The notes beneath the pieces were generated by a model. The model saw only the letters and a program-made list of their open reading frames with translations. It did not search any database and was not told the DNA's origin. From Methylocystis silviterrae (GTDB lineage Bacteria; Pseudomonadota; Alphaproteobacteria; Rhizobiales; Beijerinckiaceae): DNA of 64,000 nt. A program made the translations under genes and the position numbers. The DNA lies in the NCBI RefSeq assembly GCF_013350005.1, contig NZ_JABVWW010000014.1, positions 26,405-90,404 of the forward strand. The letters are read 5' to 3'. This document shows, in pieces, positions 27,441 through 36,650 of this stretch (position 1 is the first letter of the stretch; the number at the start of each line of letters is the position of its first letter).

Positions 27441-28232
27441 TCAGACGCCGCTCTCTTCCAAAAGCGATAACGCTGTGAGCGCGGAAAAGGCGGGCGGCGC
27501 CGGCAAGGGCGGTCCGTCGATGACGTTCTGGCTCCAGTTGCGCCAGCCGCCCATCGCGCGCGAAACGCCATAGGCGTGGAACCCGACGCCAACGAAGCCG
27601 GCGATCGCGGTGACCCACAGCCAGGCGCGCGTCAGCGGATGGCGCGGTTGGGGCGGCCGTTGAATTGCAGCCTTGGCCATCAGCCCTGACGCCACCGGCG
27701 GCAGCGTCACCGGAATCCACATGAAGGGACTATGGAAGGCGCCCCTGAAATGCAGGAACGCCGCCTCCGCCACTGTTCCCGCAAGCGCGAAGCTGCTGAG
27801 CGCCGCCAGCGCGCGCCCCGCGGGAAGGCCAAAGAGCCGCGTCGCGCCAGCGCCGAGGCGCTCCGCGCATAGGCCGAGGACGCCCGCGACGGAAAGTGCC
27901 GCCGGCGCGCCGAGCGGCGCGCCATAGAAGAGATTCAACCAGCTCATCCCTCCCGGTCGGCGAAAGACGTCATAAACGTGAAAAGAGGCGCCAATCGCGC
28001 CAACCGCAACGGCCATGGCGAAGGAGCTCATTCGAAAGACGCGCGCCCGCGCCGCGCCGAACGTGGTGCCTTCGCCGCAGGCAAGTAGCGTCAGCGCCGA
28101 GCTGATCAGAGGCGCGAACATTCCCGGATTTTTGAACGACCCACGATAGTGCTCGACGGCGCTGTCAGCGAGGATCGAGGCGGCGAGCAGCGCGGCCGAG
28201 CCCTCCAGCGCGCGCGCTGCTCGGCAATTCAT
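27441..28232 (-). CDS. Membrane protein with two-fold internal repeat
   Basis: About 263 aa, several membrane spans. The two halves repeat each other: VEHYRGSFKNPGMFAPL matches LHFRGAFHSPFMWIPV, and ASFHVYDVFRRPGGMSWLN matches GFHAYGVSRAMGGWRNWS. The shared histidines could bind heme or metal, which would fit an anchor or electron-transfer role for the GMC dehydrogenase; this is inference. A separate frame beginning at 28380 (MIPQLRRAAPKLAGAFVLGV, ATGA-overlapping the upstream stop) looks like the true N-terminus, so the gene is probably frameshifted in the GC run near 28195. Confidence 0.6.
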   Translation of the reverse strand: MNCRAARALEGSAALLAASILADSAVEHYRGSFKNPGMFAPLISSALTLLACGEGTTFGAARARVFRMSSFAMAVAVGAIGASFHVYDVFRRPGGMSWLNLFYGAPLGAPAALSVAGVLGLCAERLGAGATRLFGLPAGRALAALSSFALAGTVAEAAFLHFRGAFHSPFMWIPVTLPPVASGLMAKAAIQRPPQPRHPLTRAWLWVTAIAGFVGVGFHAYGVSRAMGGWRNWSQNVIDGPPLPAPPAFSALTALSLLEESGV

Positions 28233-28376
28233 GCGCTCGCGAAGGCCCAGCTGCCAGCGCGCGCTGCCGTGCGCGCTGCCGTGGAAGCACGCCGGCGAGG
28301 CGCGCCGCTTCGGCGCAAACGACCCCCAAAACGAATGCGCCGGCAAGTTTCGGCGCCGCCCTGCGCAGCTGCGGAA

Positions 28377-30164
28377 TCATTCTTCCCGGCCAGGAAGAAC
28401 GGACGCGAAAACCTGCCTCGCCGTTCCCTTTATGAGGCGGCTCTGCTCGGGATCTCCCTTGAAAAGCGTCGTCGCAAAATTTCGCGCCTGTTCGAGCGAG
28501 ATATGAGCTGGCAGCGGCGGCACTTCAGGATCTGTCTTGACCTCCAGCACGGCGGGACGGTCGCAGGACAGCGCTTCGTCCCCCGCCGCCGCAAGCCGGT
28601 CCGGATTGTCGACGAAAATGCCCTTCAACCCGATCATTTCCGCGAAGCGGTGGTATGGGACGTCAGGGATATTCTGGGTCGCCTCGAACTTGGGGTTGCC
28701 CTCCATGACGCGCTGTTCCCACGTGACCTGATTGAGATCCTCGTTATTGAATACGCAGCAGATCCAGTTCGGGCTGCTCCACTCCCGCCAATATTTGGCG
28801 ACGGTGATCAACTCGGCCATGTTGTTCATCTGCATCGCGCCGTCGCCGACGAGCGCAATCACAGGGCGCCCCGGATGCGCGAATTTTGCGGCGATCGCGT
28901 AAGGCACGGCCGCGCCCATAGACGCGAGCCCGCCCGAAAGCGAGCACATCATGCCGGGCCTGATCTTGAGATCGCGCGCATACCAATTGGCGCAAGAGCC
29001 CGAGTCGGACGTGATGATGGCGCCGTCTGGAAGCCGCGGCGACAAATCCCAAGCGACGAGCTGCGGATTGATCGGATGCGCAGGCGCCATCGCCCGCTGC
29101 TCCATCGATTCCCACCAGTCGCGCACGCCCTTCTCGATGCGGTCGCGCCAACCGAAATGGCTCTTTTCTTCGATGAGCGGCAGAAGCGCGTCGAGCGTCG
29201 CCGCGGCGTCCCCATGCAGATTGACCTCCATCGGGAAGCGAATGCTGAGCATGGATGGATCAATGTCGATCTGTACGCCTCGCGCCTGTCCCTCGTGCGG
29301 AAGAAACTCCGAATAGGGAAAGCCGGAGCCGATTATGAGCAATGTGTCGCACTCCATCATCAGATCGTAGCTTGGCTTTGTGCCAAGCAGTCCGATGGAG
29401 CCGGTGACCCAAGGCAAAGTGTCCGGCAAAGCGGCTTTGCCCAGCAGCGCCTTCGCCACGCCCGCCTTCAGCTTCTCGGCGACTTCGACGACCTGCTTCG
29501 ATGCGCCGAGCGCTCCCGCGCCGATGAGAACAGCGACCTTGCGGCCCGCGTTCAAGACCTCGGCGGCGCGTCGCAGATCCTTGTGCCGCGGCACAATCAG
29601 CGGCCGCGAATAGCCCACGCCGGTTCGCACGGATCCATGCTCGCGCGGCGGCTCCTCATATTCGAGGTCTTGCAGGTCGGCGGGGAAAATGATGACGGAA
29701 ACCGCATGTTGGGATTTGGCGATGCGAATGGCGCGGTCGGTCAGCATCCTGACTTGCGAAGGCGTCTCCGCTTCCTGCACGAAGGCGGCGACGTCGGAAA
29801 ACATCCGATCAAGGTTGAGCTATTGCTGGTAGTGAGAACCGCGCGCCGTTCGCGGCGCTTGGCCGGAGATGGCGAGAACGGGCATGTGATCGCATTTGGC
29901 GTCATAGAGTCCGGTGATGAGATGAGCGGCGCCGGGTCCGCCGGTCGAAAGGCACACGCCCGGTTCTCCAGTGAATTTGGCGTGCGCGCTGGCCATGAAA
30001 GCGGCCATCTCTTCGTGCCGCACCTGAATGAACTCGATCTTGCCTTTGGCGCGCTGCAATGCCCCGAGCACGCCGTTGATGCCATCGCCCGGATAGCCGA
30101 AAATGCGCCGCACGCCCCATTCGTGCAGCCGACGGACAAAGAAATCGCCAACGGTGCCGCTCAT
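28377..30164 (-). pseudogene. TPP-dependent enzyme (pyruvate oxidase/acetolactate synthase-like) with in-frame amber
   Basis: 595 codons. N-part (from ATG 30164): FGYPGDGINGVLGAL, the catalytic Glu in VRHEEMAAFMA, and STGGPGAAHLITGLYDA. After SHYQQ there is a TAG (29820-29822), and the same frame goes on at once with LNLDRMFSDVAAFVQEA. The central domain and C-terminal TPP-binding VGDGAMQMNNMAELITV follow, all intact. Relatives usually have Glu at the stop position, so GAG to TAG explains it. A 475-aa piece could restart at ATG 29804 but would lack the catalytic Glu domain. Confidence 0.8.
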
Positions 30165-30409
30165 GGCCGCCTCGCTCTTTTTTTGAAGCAGAAGGATGCG
30201 CCGACGCGTCCTATGGCGATAACCGGCCGCCCGTCCGCATGTTCCGAGAGCGCGTAGGCATCGTGCGCCTATCGCAAGTGTGTGAGAACAATCGTTGAGC
30301 TTGGGGCTGTGGACGGCGCCATTCGAAATAAGAAGCGCATTTTGCATTGTCGCTTCACGCAGCCGCTCTAACTAGTTTTGCCGCTTTGCAATCTGTGCGT
30401 GAGGCGTCA

Positions 30410-30514
30410 ATGTCGTCGCGGCATAGTCGAGTAGCTGAGGCGTTACTGATCGTCTTTATGTTGGCGACGGTCAACGCCACCTTATTCGGCGTGATTTATC
30501 GGATGGTGCGTTAG
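30410..30514 (+). CDS. Very small single-span membrane protein
   Basis: 34 aa: a short basic N-terminus (MSSRHSRVAEA), one transmembrane helix, and a basic tail (YRMVR). GAGG lies five bases before the ATG. No homology can be judged by eye. It lies in the otherwise empty 490 bp between the TPP enzyme remnant and the FAD oxidoreductase. Confidence 0.45.
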   Translation: MSSRHSRVAEALLIVFMLATVNATLFGVIYRMVR

Positions 30515-30652
30515 AGGGAAGGCTGCGCGTCTTCCTGGCTGTTAAGTCGCATGCCCTGCCCCAGCGACCAAGGGCGTGAGGGAACACTGAGCCTGCGCGT
30601 TCGTTCTAGTCTGCAGCCGCCGTCACACCAATTGCAGAGCGTCGAATATCCC

Positions 30653-32176
30653 ATGAATGTCGATTTCGAAAGAAGTCGGTCCTACTGGACGGACCAGCCG
30701 GTCATCGAGGGGGCCGGCGCTCTCCTCAACGACGAACGCGCCGACGTTGTCGTTATTGGCTCCGGCATCGCGGGGATGTCGGTCGCATATGAACTCGCGA
30801 CCGCGGGCAAAAAAGTTGTTGTTCTCGATCGTGGACCGATCGGTAAGGGAATGACGGCGCGCACCACTGCGCATCTCGCTTCGGGCAGCGACGACGGATT
30901 TGACGAACTTATCCGATTGCGCGGCGAAGAAATCGCAAGCGCCTGGCGTGAAAGCCAGCAAGCCGCCATCGATCGCATCGAGAGCCTGCAACAAACGCTC
31001 AATTTCGACTGCGACTTTCGCCGCGTCGACGGCTATCTCTTTGCGGCGAAGGAAGAAGACACAGCATCGCTCGAGCGCGAATTCAAAGCGGCAAAAAGGG
31101 CGGGACTGCCGATCATCAAGCAGATGGGCGCGCCTTTTGTCGGTCATGAAAGCGCGCCAGCGCTCCGCTATCCCAACCAGGCGCGCGTGCATCCGCTCAA
31201 ATATTTGCATGGTCTTGCGCAGGCGATTGCCAAGGCTGGCGGCCGTTTTTACGCGAACACGACGGTAGTTGACGTCGAGGACGAAGATGGCGGGGTTCGT
31301 GTGGCGACCTCTGACGGCCGGGCTGTGCGCGCCGATTACGCCGTCGTCGCCACGAACGCGCCGATCAGCGATCGCTTCGCCATTCATACGAAGCAGGCGC
31401 CTTACCGCACTTACGCCATGGCGTTCGAATTGCCCTCGGGAGCGCTTCCCGACGCTCTCTATTGGGACACGCTCGATCCTTATCATTATGTGCGACTGCA
31501 GCCCGGCGACGACCGCCTCGACATCTTGATCGTGGGGGGCGAGGATCATCGTTCGGGCGAAGCGAACGACGCAGATCGCCGCTTTGTGGCGCTTGAAGAT
31601 TGGATGCGCCGACTGTTGCCGTCGCTGGGCAAAGAGCTGCGCCGCTGGTCCGGCCAGGTGCTCGAACCTGTCGACGGCGTCGCTTTCATCGGTCGCGATC
31701 CCGGAAGCGAACGCCTTTTCGTCGCGACGGGTGATTCAGGGCAAGGGATGACCCATGGCGCGCTCGCCGGAATGATCATCAAGGACCTGATCCTGACGGG
31801 CGCAAATCGCTGGGCCGAGACCTATGACCCGGCTCGGAAACCAATCAGCGCGATCGGCGAATATTTGAGCGAGAATCTTGCCGCGCCCAAAAACTTCGCC
31901 GAATATGTCACGCCCGGCGAGATCAATTCATGGGATCAGTTGAAGCCAGGCGAAGGCGCGATCATTCGCAGCGGCTTGAGCAAGGTCGCCGCCTTCCGCA
32001 ATGAAGACGGGAAGCTGTTCCTGCGTTCAGCTGTCTGCTCTCACCTTGGCTGTCTCGTGCATTGGAACGCCTTCGAGCGATGCTGGGACTGCCCCTGTCA
32101 TGGATCTCAATTTGCGCCGGACGGCGAAGCGCTCAATGGCCCCGCTTTCACGCCGCTGCAAGAATACAAGCCTTGA
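30653..32176 (+). CDS. FAD-dependent oxidoreductase with C-terminal Rieske [2Fe-2S] domain
   Basis: 507 aa. A DAO-type FAD domain starts with ADVVVIGSGIAGMSVAYEL near residue 25. The Rieske domain lies at the C-terminus: CSHLGC about residue 465 and CPCHGSQF about residue 485, giving the Cys-x-His and Cys-x2-His ligands. This fused layout occurs in uncharacterised bacterial amine/amino-acid oxidase-like proteins. It heads a four-gene plus-strand run (6-bp and 13-bp gaps, then an overlap). Confidence 0.85.
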   Translation: MNVDFERSRSYWTDQPVIEGAGALLNDERADVVVIGSGIAGMSVAYELATAGKKVVVLDRGPIGKGMTARTTAHLASGSDDGFDELIRLRGEEIASAWRESQQAAIDRIESLQQTLNFDCDFRRVDGYLFAAKEEDTASLEREFKAAKRAGLPIIKQMGAPFVGHESAPALRYPNQARVHPLKYLHGLAQAIAKAGGRFYANTTVVDVEDEDGGVRVATSDGRAVRADYAVVATNAPISDRFAIHTKQAPYRTYAMAFELPSGALPDALYWDTLDPYHYVRLQPGDDRLDILIVGGEDHRSGEANDADRRFVALEDWMRRLLPSLGKELRRWSGQVLEPVDGVAFIGRDPGSERLFVATGDSGQGMTHGALAGMIIKDLILTGANRWAETYDPARKPISAIGEYLSENLAAPKNFAEYVTPGEINSWDQLKPGEGAIIRSGLSKVAAFRNEDGKLFLRSAVCSHLGCLVHWNAFERCWDCPCHGSQFAPDGEALNGPAFTPLQEYKP

Positions 32177-32182
32177 GAGCGG

Positions 32183-32773
32183 ATGAGGATGGAACAGGAT
32201 CCGACATTACTCTTGCTGATGTATTTTGTCGTGCCTGTCTGGTTGATGGCGGGTTTCGCCGATTGGCTGTGTCACCGCGCCACCAACATCGAAATAACCT
32301 CAGGCGCAAAGGAATCGGTCATTCATCTGCTGCTGTTTGCTGAAGTCGGCGGTCCTTTTCTCGCGGTCCTCTTGCTGGAGGTCAACGCGCTCGTGATCGC
32401 CTTTATGATCGTGATGTTCTTCGTTCACGAGGCGACGACGCTTTGGGATTTGAGCTATGCGGTTACGTTGCGGAAAATCACGCCCATTGAGCAGCACGTT
32501 CACAGCTATCTCGAACTGTTGCCGCTGACGGCCGTGCTGATGATCTCGGCCAGGCATTGGCCGCAGTTCCTGGCCCTTTTTGGACTCGGAGATGAAGCGC
32601 CGCGCTTTGATATCGCGTTTAAAGCCAATCCACTGCCCTTGGCCTATATCATAGGCGCTATTGTCGCAGCGCTGCTGTTCGCGATTTTACCTTACATGGA
32701 AGAACTTTTGCACGGCTTGCGCGCAAATCACGGCCGCTTCGTTCCGCTCGCCGCAAGATCGTCCGCGCAATAG
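32183..32773 (+). CDS. Uncharacterised membrane protein with conserved histidines
   Basis: 196 aa, about five hydrophobic segments. Polar motifs sit at membrane edges: LCHRATNIEITSGAKESVIH, FFVHEATTLWDL and PIEQHVHSYLELLP, which put several His and Glu residues on one side. That is compatible with metal binding, but no family is recognised. It starts 6 bp after the oxidoreductase, so it is likely co-expressed with it. Confidence 0.75.
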   Translation: MRMEQDPTLLLLMYFVVPVWLMAGFADWLCHRATNIEITSGAKESVIHLLLFAEVGGPFLAVLLLEVNALVIAFMIVMFFVHEATTLWDLSYAVTLRKITPIEQHVHSYLELLPLTAVLMISARHWPQFLALFGLGDEAPRFDIAFKANPLPLAYIIGAIVAALLFAILPYMEELLHGLRANHGRFVPLAARSSAQ

Positions 32774-32786
32774 TCGAGGCCTGCCC

Positions 32787-34079
32787 ATGAAGATTCTTCT
32801 CCTTGGCGCGACGGGCCTCATCGGTTCAAGCATTCTCGCAAGACTCCTCTCAGCCGGGCACTCCGTGATCGCGGTTTCGCGCGGACGCGCGAATGTGAGA
32901 CGGCAATTTCCACAGGCGCAATGGGTATCGCTCGACCTCAGAATGGCAGAGGCGCAGAAATGGACGCCCTATCTCGAGGGCGTCGACGCTGTCGTCAATT
33001 GCGCCGGCGTGCTTGGCAAAAGTGCTGCCGATTCCACCGACGCCGCGCATAGCCGAGGCCCGGCGACGCTGTTCGCCGCTTGCGAACAGGCTGGCGTCAA
33101 GCGCGTCGTTCACTTCTCCGCCGTCGGCGTCGACCGGCAGACGCCGAGCGAATTCTCAAGAAGCAAGGCGGAGGGCGACGCCGCCTTAAAAGCGACGGCT
33201 CTCGATTGGGTCATTCTTCGTCCCTCAGTCGTCGTCGGACGCCGCGCGTACGGCGGAAGTGGCTTGTTTCGCGGGCTGGCGGCGTTGCCGATGCTTCCAC
33301 GCTTCAAGGATGCGGGAGAACTGCAGATCGTCCAGCTCGATGACGTCGTGGCGACCGCGCTTTTTTTTCTGGAGCCGTCCGCCCCCGCCCGTGTGGAGCT
33401 GGAGATCGTCGGACCGCGGCGCCTGACCTTCAACGAGGTCGTCGCGATCTATCGCAAATGGCTCGGATCGCGTCCTGCCCAGCTCGTCGACGTCCCCGAC
33501 TGGCTGATCGACGGGATGTACCGCCTCGGAGATTTCCTCGCCTGGCTGGGCTGGCGCACGCCGATCCGCAGCATCGCAAAACAGGAAATGGTCCGCGGCG
33601 CCATCGGCGATCCCACGCCATGGACAAACATGACAGGAATCAAACCGCAATCTCTTGAAGCAGCGCTTATGGCCGAGCCCGCCGACGTGCGCGAAAAATG
33701 GTTTGCGCGCATCTACGCGCTCAAGCCGCTCATTTTCGCCGTTACGGCGCTGTTCTGGATTTCGACCGCACTGGTTTCTTTCGGGCCGGGATGGGACATC
33801 GGGCTCGGGCTTTTGTACGAGGGCGGACTGTCGGGCCCAATCGTGCCGCTGGCCGTGATCGCCGGCGCCACATCCGATCTCATCATCGGGATCGCCATCG
33901 CCTTTCGCCGCACATCGAAAATTGCGCTTGTCGCGGCGCTTGTCCTATCCTTCATTTACCTCATCCTCGGAACCATCCTCGTGCCGCGACTCTGGCGGGA
34001 CCCGCTGGGGCCCATGTTGAAAATCTGGTCGGTGATGGTGCTGAACGTCGTTTCTCTGGCGATCGTCGACGACCGGTGA
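32787..34079 (+). CDS. SDR-family NAD(P)-binding protein with C-terminal DoxX-like membrane domain
   Basis: 430 aa. The Rossmann N-terminus ILLLGATGLIGSSILARLL is followed by an atypical short-chain dehydrogenase/reductase core (VVHFSAVGVD, FSRSKAEGDAAL, VILRPSVVVG). From about residue 310 there are four membrane segments of DoxX-like type (PLIFAVTALFWISTALVSF onwards). The fusion tethers the NAD-binding domain to the inner membrane. Its substrate is unknown. The downstream gene overlaps its stop. Confidence 0.85.
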   Translation: MKILLLGATGLIGSSILARLLSAGHSVIAVSRGRANVRRQFPQAQWVSLDLRMAEAQKWTPYLEGVDAVVNCAGVLGKSAADSTDAAHSRGPATLFAACEQAGVKRVVHFSAVGVDRQTPSEFSRSKAEGDAALKATALDWVILRPSVVVGRRAYGGSGLFRGLAALPMLPRFKDAGELQIVQLDDVVATALFFLEPSAPARVELEIVGPRRLTFNEVVAIYRKWLGSRPAQLVDVPDWLIDGMYRLGDFLAWLGWRTPIRSIAKQEMVRGAIGDPTPWTNMTGIKPQSLEAALMAEPADVREKWFARIYALKPLIFAVTALFWISTALVSFGPGWDIGLGLLYEGGLSGPIVPLAVIAGATSDLIIGIAIAFRRTSKIALVAALVLSFIYLILGTILVPRLWRDPLGPMLKIWSVMVLNVVSLAIVDDR

Positions 34080-34546
34080 TTTATCTCCTCCTTAAATACA
34101 TTCACATCATCGGCGCCGCAGTTTTGCTTGGCGCCGGCGCCGGAATCGCGTTCTTCATGCTGATGGCGCATTTCTCCCGCTCCGTGCCGGTCATCGCCGG
34201 GGTGGCGCGAATTGTTGTGATCGCGGACTTCGTCTTTACCGCTTCCGCCGTGGTGGTTCAGCCCATCACCGGCGTCGCGCTCGCCTGGCTGGCCGGCTAT
34301 TCGCTCACCGAAGGCTGGATCGCGCTCTCAATCGGGCTGTATCTTTTGACCGGCGCCTTCTGGTTGCCTGTCGTGTGGATGCAGATGCGTATCCGCGATA
34401 TCGCGCAAGCCTCGGCAGCGGCGAACCAGCCCCTGCCGCAGATCTACCATCGATTTTTCTGGTGGTGGTTCGCTTTCGGCTTTCCGGCGTTCGGCGCCGT
34501 TATGACGATCATATGGCTGATGATCGCCAAGCCGCTGATATTCTGA
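34076..34546 (+). CDS. DUF2269 family membrane protein
   Basis: 156 aa, four spans. KYIHIIGAAVLLGAGAGIAF, a conserved His at the first helix and QPITGVALAWLAGYSL fit the DUF2269 integral membrane family. The GTG at 34076 overlaps the SDR stop (GTGA). DUF2269 genes frequently follow SDR-DoxX fusions, so the two probably work together. Confidence 0.85.
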   Translation: MIYLLLKYIHIIGAAVLLGAGAGIAFFMLMAHFSRSVPVIAGVARIVVIADFVFTASAVVVQPITGVALAWLAGYSLTEGWIALSIGLYLLTGAFWLPVVWMQMRIRDIAQASAAANQPLPQIYHRFFWWWFAFGFPAFGAVMTIIWLMIAKPLIF

Positions 34547-34582
34547 CGCCGCGCGACCGTCTCCAAGCGCGCGACGGTTGCC

Positions 34583-34678
34583 CTATCGCGTGTACCAGAC
34601 GTAGATGATGGAAAAGGCCAAAGCCAGCGCAAAGCCAATCATGACGTTGCGTATGAAGCCCCCGCCGAACTCATCCAT
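34583..34678 (-). CDS. Very small single-span membrane protein
   Basis: 31 aa: MDEFGGGFIRNVMIGFALAL, then a hydrophobic stretch ending IIYVWYTR. GGAGA lies seven bases upstream of the ATG. The acidic N-terminus, glycine triplet and one helix resemble small respiratory-complex or stress peptides, but this is only a shape argument. The 320 bp between the DUF2269 and amidase genes hold nothing else visible. Confidence 0.5.
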   Translation of the reverse strand: MDEFGGGFIRNVMIGFALALAFSIIYVWYTR

Positions 34679-34868
34679 GTTGCGTCTCCAATGGTCGCGC
34701 GCCGCAGCGACAATCTGGCGTAACCCTGCGAATGGCGCAACTGCAGTCTCCCCGCGGCGTCCGCATTTTGTCTCGCCGCATTCTTCAGTATAGTCGCGCT
34801 CCTCAGGCGCTATTTTGATGCTCGCCGCGCCCGCCTATGCTGGACCCGCTGGAAGGAAGGATGCCGCG

Positions 34869-36044
34869 ATGAAGGACGATCTCGGCGCGCTGTCCGTCGT
34901 TCTCAACCGGAGCACGGAAACGCCGGGACGCCTGTCCGGCGCGAGCTTCGTCGTCAAGGAGAACATCGACGTCGCGGGAAACGTCTCGATTAACGGCCAT
35001 CCGAAATGGGCGGCGACCCACGCCCCTGCCGAGCGCGATGCGCCCGTCGTCGACCGATTGCTCGATGCGGGCGCACGGCTCGTCGGCAAGACGCAAATGG
35101 ACGAGTTGGCCTATAGCCTGCTCGGCGCCAATCCGCATTACGGCACGCCGATCAATCCGGCCGCGCAAAATCGCCACCCCGGCGGCTCGTCTTCAGGCTC
35201 GGCGGTCGCTGTCGCCGCCGGCCTCGTCAATTTCGCCATCGGCACCGACACCGCCGGTTCCTGCCGTGCGCCGGCGGCGTTTTGCGGGGTTTTTGGCTTC
35301 CGCGCGTCGCATGGCGCAGTTGCGATGGATGGAATCATTCCGCTTGCGCCGTCCTTCGACGCCATCGGCTGGTTCGCCCGCGACATCGGCGTCATGGCCT
35401 CCGTCGGCGAGGCTTTGTTGCCGGAAACCGCGGAGAACGCCGAACTCAAAGAAGCCGTGCTGCTCACCGACGCCTTCTCGGGAGTCGGGATGGATTTCGC
35501 TTCGGCGGCGGCGGATCCCATCGACGCTCTGAAGGCGTCCGGGCCCTGGCGCGAAGCGACCCTCGGCGACGACTTCTTCAAGGCGGCGCTCGGACATTTC
35601 CGAAACATGCAGGCTTTCGAGGCCTGGGCCTCGCATGGCGCGTGGATTTCGGCGAACAGCCCCACTTTCGGCAAGGGCGTCGAGCAGCGTTTCGCCTATG
35701 CGGCGAAGGTCACGGCCGACCAAAAGAAAGCCGCTGAAAGTTTCCGCGAGGAGGCGCGCAAGAAAATCGACGCGCTCCTCGGTTCGCAAGGCTTCCTCGT
35801 GTCGCCGACGGCGCCGTTTCGCGCGCCGCTGCTCACCGAAAGCGAGGAAACGCTCGACGCCAAGCGCTATCAGATGATGCGCCTGTTTCTCATCGCGAGC
35901 TTCTTTGGCCTGCCGCAGATCAGCATTCCCCTTCCGACGAGCGATGCGCCGGTGGCGCTCTCTTTCATCGGCCGGCGCGGCTCGGACCACGCGCTGATCG
36001 GCCTTGCGCAGCGCTTCTGCGCGCAGATGAAGAAGTCTCTTTAA
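34869..36044 (+). CDS. Amidase signature family hydrolase
   Basis: 391 aa. The Ser-cisSer-Lys triad is visible: Lys in SFVVKENIDV, cis-Ser in GGSSSGSAVAVA, nucleophile Ser in GTDTAGSCRAPA. It is shorter than GatA (~480) and has GLPQISIPL near the C-terminus as in small aliphatic amidases. ATG 34815 is an in-frame alternative that would add a weak signal-like stretch (MMLAAPAYAGPAG). Flanked downstream by a repeat. Confidence 0.88.
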   Translation: MKDDLGALSVVLNRSTETPGRLSGASFVVKENIDVAGNVSINGHPKWAATHAPAERDAPVVDRLLDAGARLVGKTQMDELAYSLLGANPHYGTPINPAAQNRHPGGSSSGSAVAVAAGLVNFAIGTDTAGSCRAPAAFCGVFGFRASHGAVAMDGIIPLAPSFDAIGWFARDIGVMASVGEALLPETAENAELKEAVLLTDAFSGVGMDFASAAADPIDALKASGPWREATLGDDFFKAALGHFRNMQAFEAWASHGAWISANSPTFGKGVEQRFAYAAKVTADQKKAAESFREEARKKIDALLGSQGFLVSPTAPFRAPLLTESEETLDAKRYQMMRLFLIASFFGLPQISIPLPTSDAPVALSFIGRRGSDHALIGLAQRFCAQMKKSL

Positions 36045-36067
36045 GTTTTTTCTATACGCAACCGGTT

Positions 36068-36169
36068 GTCATTCCCGGCAGGCCCAAGGCCTGACCGGGA
36101 ATCCAGAGCAAAATCCTCTCCGCGTCGCAACGCTGGATTCCCGATCGCGCATCGCGCGTCGGGAATGAC
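36068..36169. repeat. Inverted intergenic repeat (GTCATTCCCG type)
   Basis: GTCATTCCCG at the left and CGGGAATGAC at the right are exact reverse complements. Inside them CGGGAATCCAG and CTGGATTCCCG pair likewise, and each arm carries its own small palindrome. It lies between two convergent genes and may serve as a bidirectional terminator. Confidence 0.75.
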
Positions 36170-36194
36170 TTAGCGGAAGCCGCCAGGCACGTAA

Positions 36195-36644
36195 TCATCC
36201 GCTCAGAGGCGGCCCGTGTCGGAGCAGATCCTTGATCCGCCCCGTCAGCCGCTCGCGCACGTCGCGATAGGCGTCGAGAATGGCCTCGCGCGAGCCCTGC
36301 GCGGCGGTCGCGTCGGGCGTCGGCCAGTAGACGACGTCGACGGCCATCGTGCGCGTAAACTCCAGCGCCTTGTGATGCGCCTCGGGGGACAGCGTCACGA
36401 TCAGATCGAAATTCGAATCTTCGAGATCTTCGAACGTGTGCGGCTTATGTGTCGAAATGTCGACGCCGATCTCGTCCATCGCCGCTATGGCGAAAGGGTC
36501 AGGAGCCCCGCGCTTCAGACCCGCGGAAGCGAAATAGGTTTCGCGGCCGAAATAATACCGTGCGATCGCCTCCGCCATCGGCGATCGCACAGTGTTCAGC
36601 GTGCAGGCGAAAAGAACGGATTGGGGGCGCGCCACGTTGCTCAC
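36195..36644 (-). CDS. Low-molecular-weight protein tyrosine phosphatase / arsenate reductase-like
   Basis: 149 aa. The P-loop CTLNTVRS (C-x5-R) starts near residue 14. A late Asp in YWPTPDATA supplies the general acid. The family covers tyrosine phosphatases and arsenate reductases and the sequence does not decide between them. It starts 6 bp after the GNAT-domain gene. In many Hyphomicrobiales this gene follows the UPF0262 gene directly. Confidence 0.85.
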   Translation of the reverse strand: MSNVARPQSVLFACTLNTVRSPMAEAIARYYFGRETYFASAGLKRGAPDPFAIAAMDEIGVDISTHKPHTFEDLEDSNFDLIVTLSPEAHHKALEFTRTMAVDVVYWPTPDATAAQGSREAILDAYRDVRERLTGRIKDLLRHGPPLSG

Positions 36645-36650
36645 GCATTC

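Noticed and set aside
28149..30257. 702-codon plus-strand frame opposite the TPP enzyme
   Set aside because: The minus strand has unmistakable TPP-enzyme motifs on both sides of one TAG; the plus frame has no recognisable pattern.
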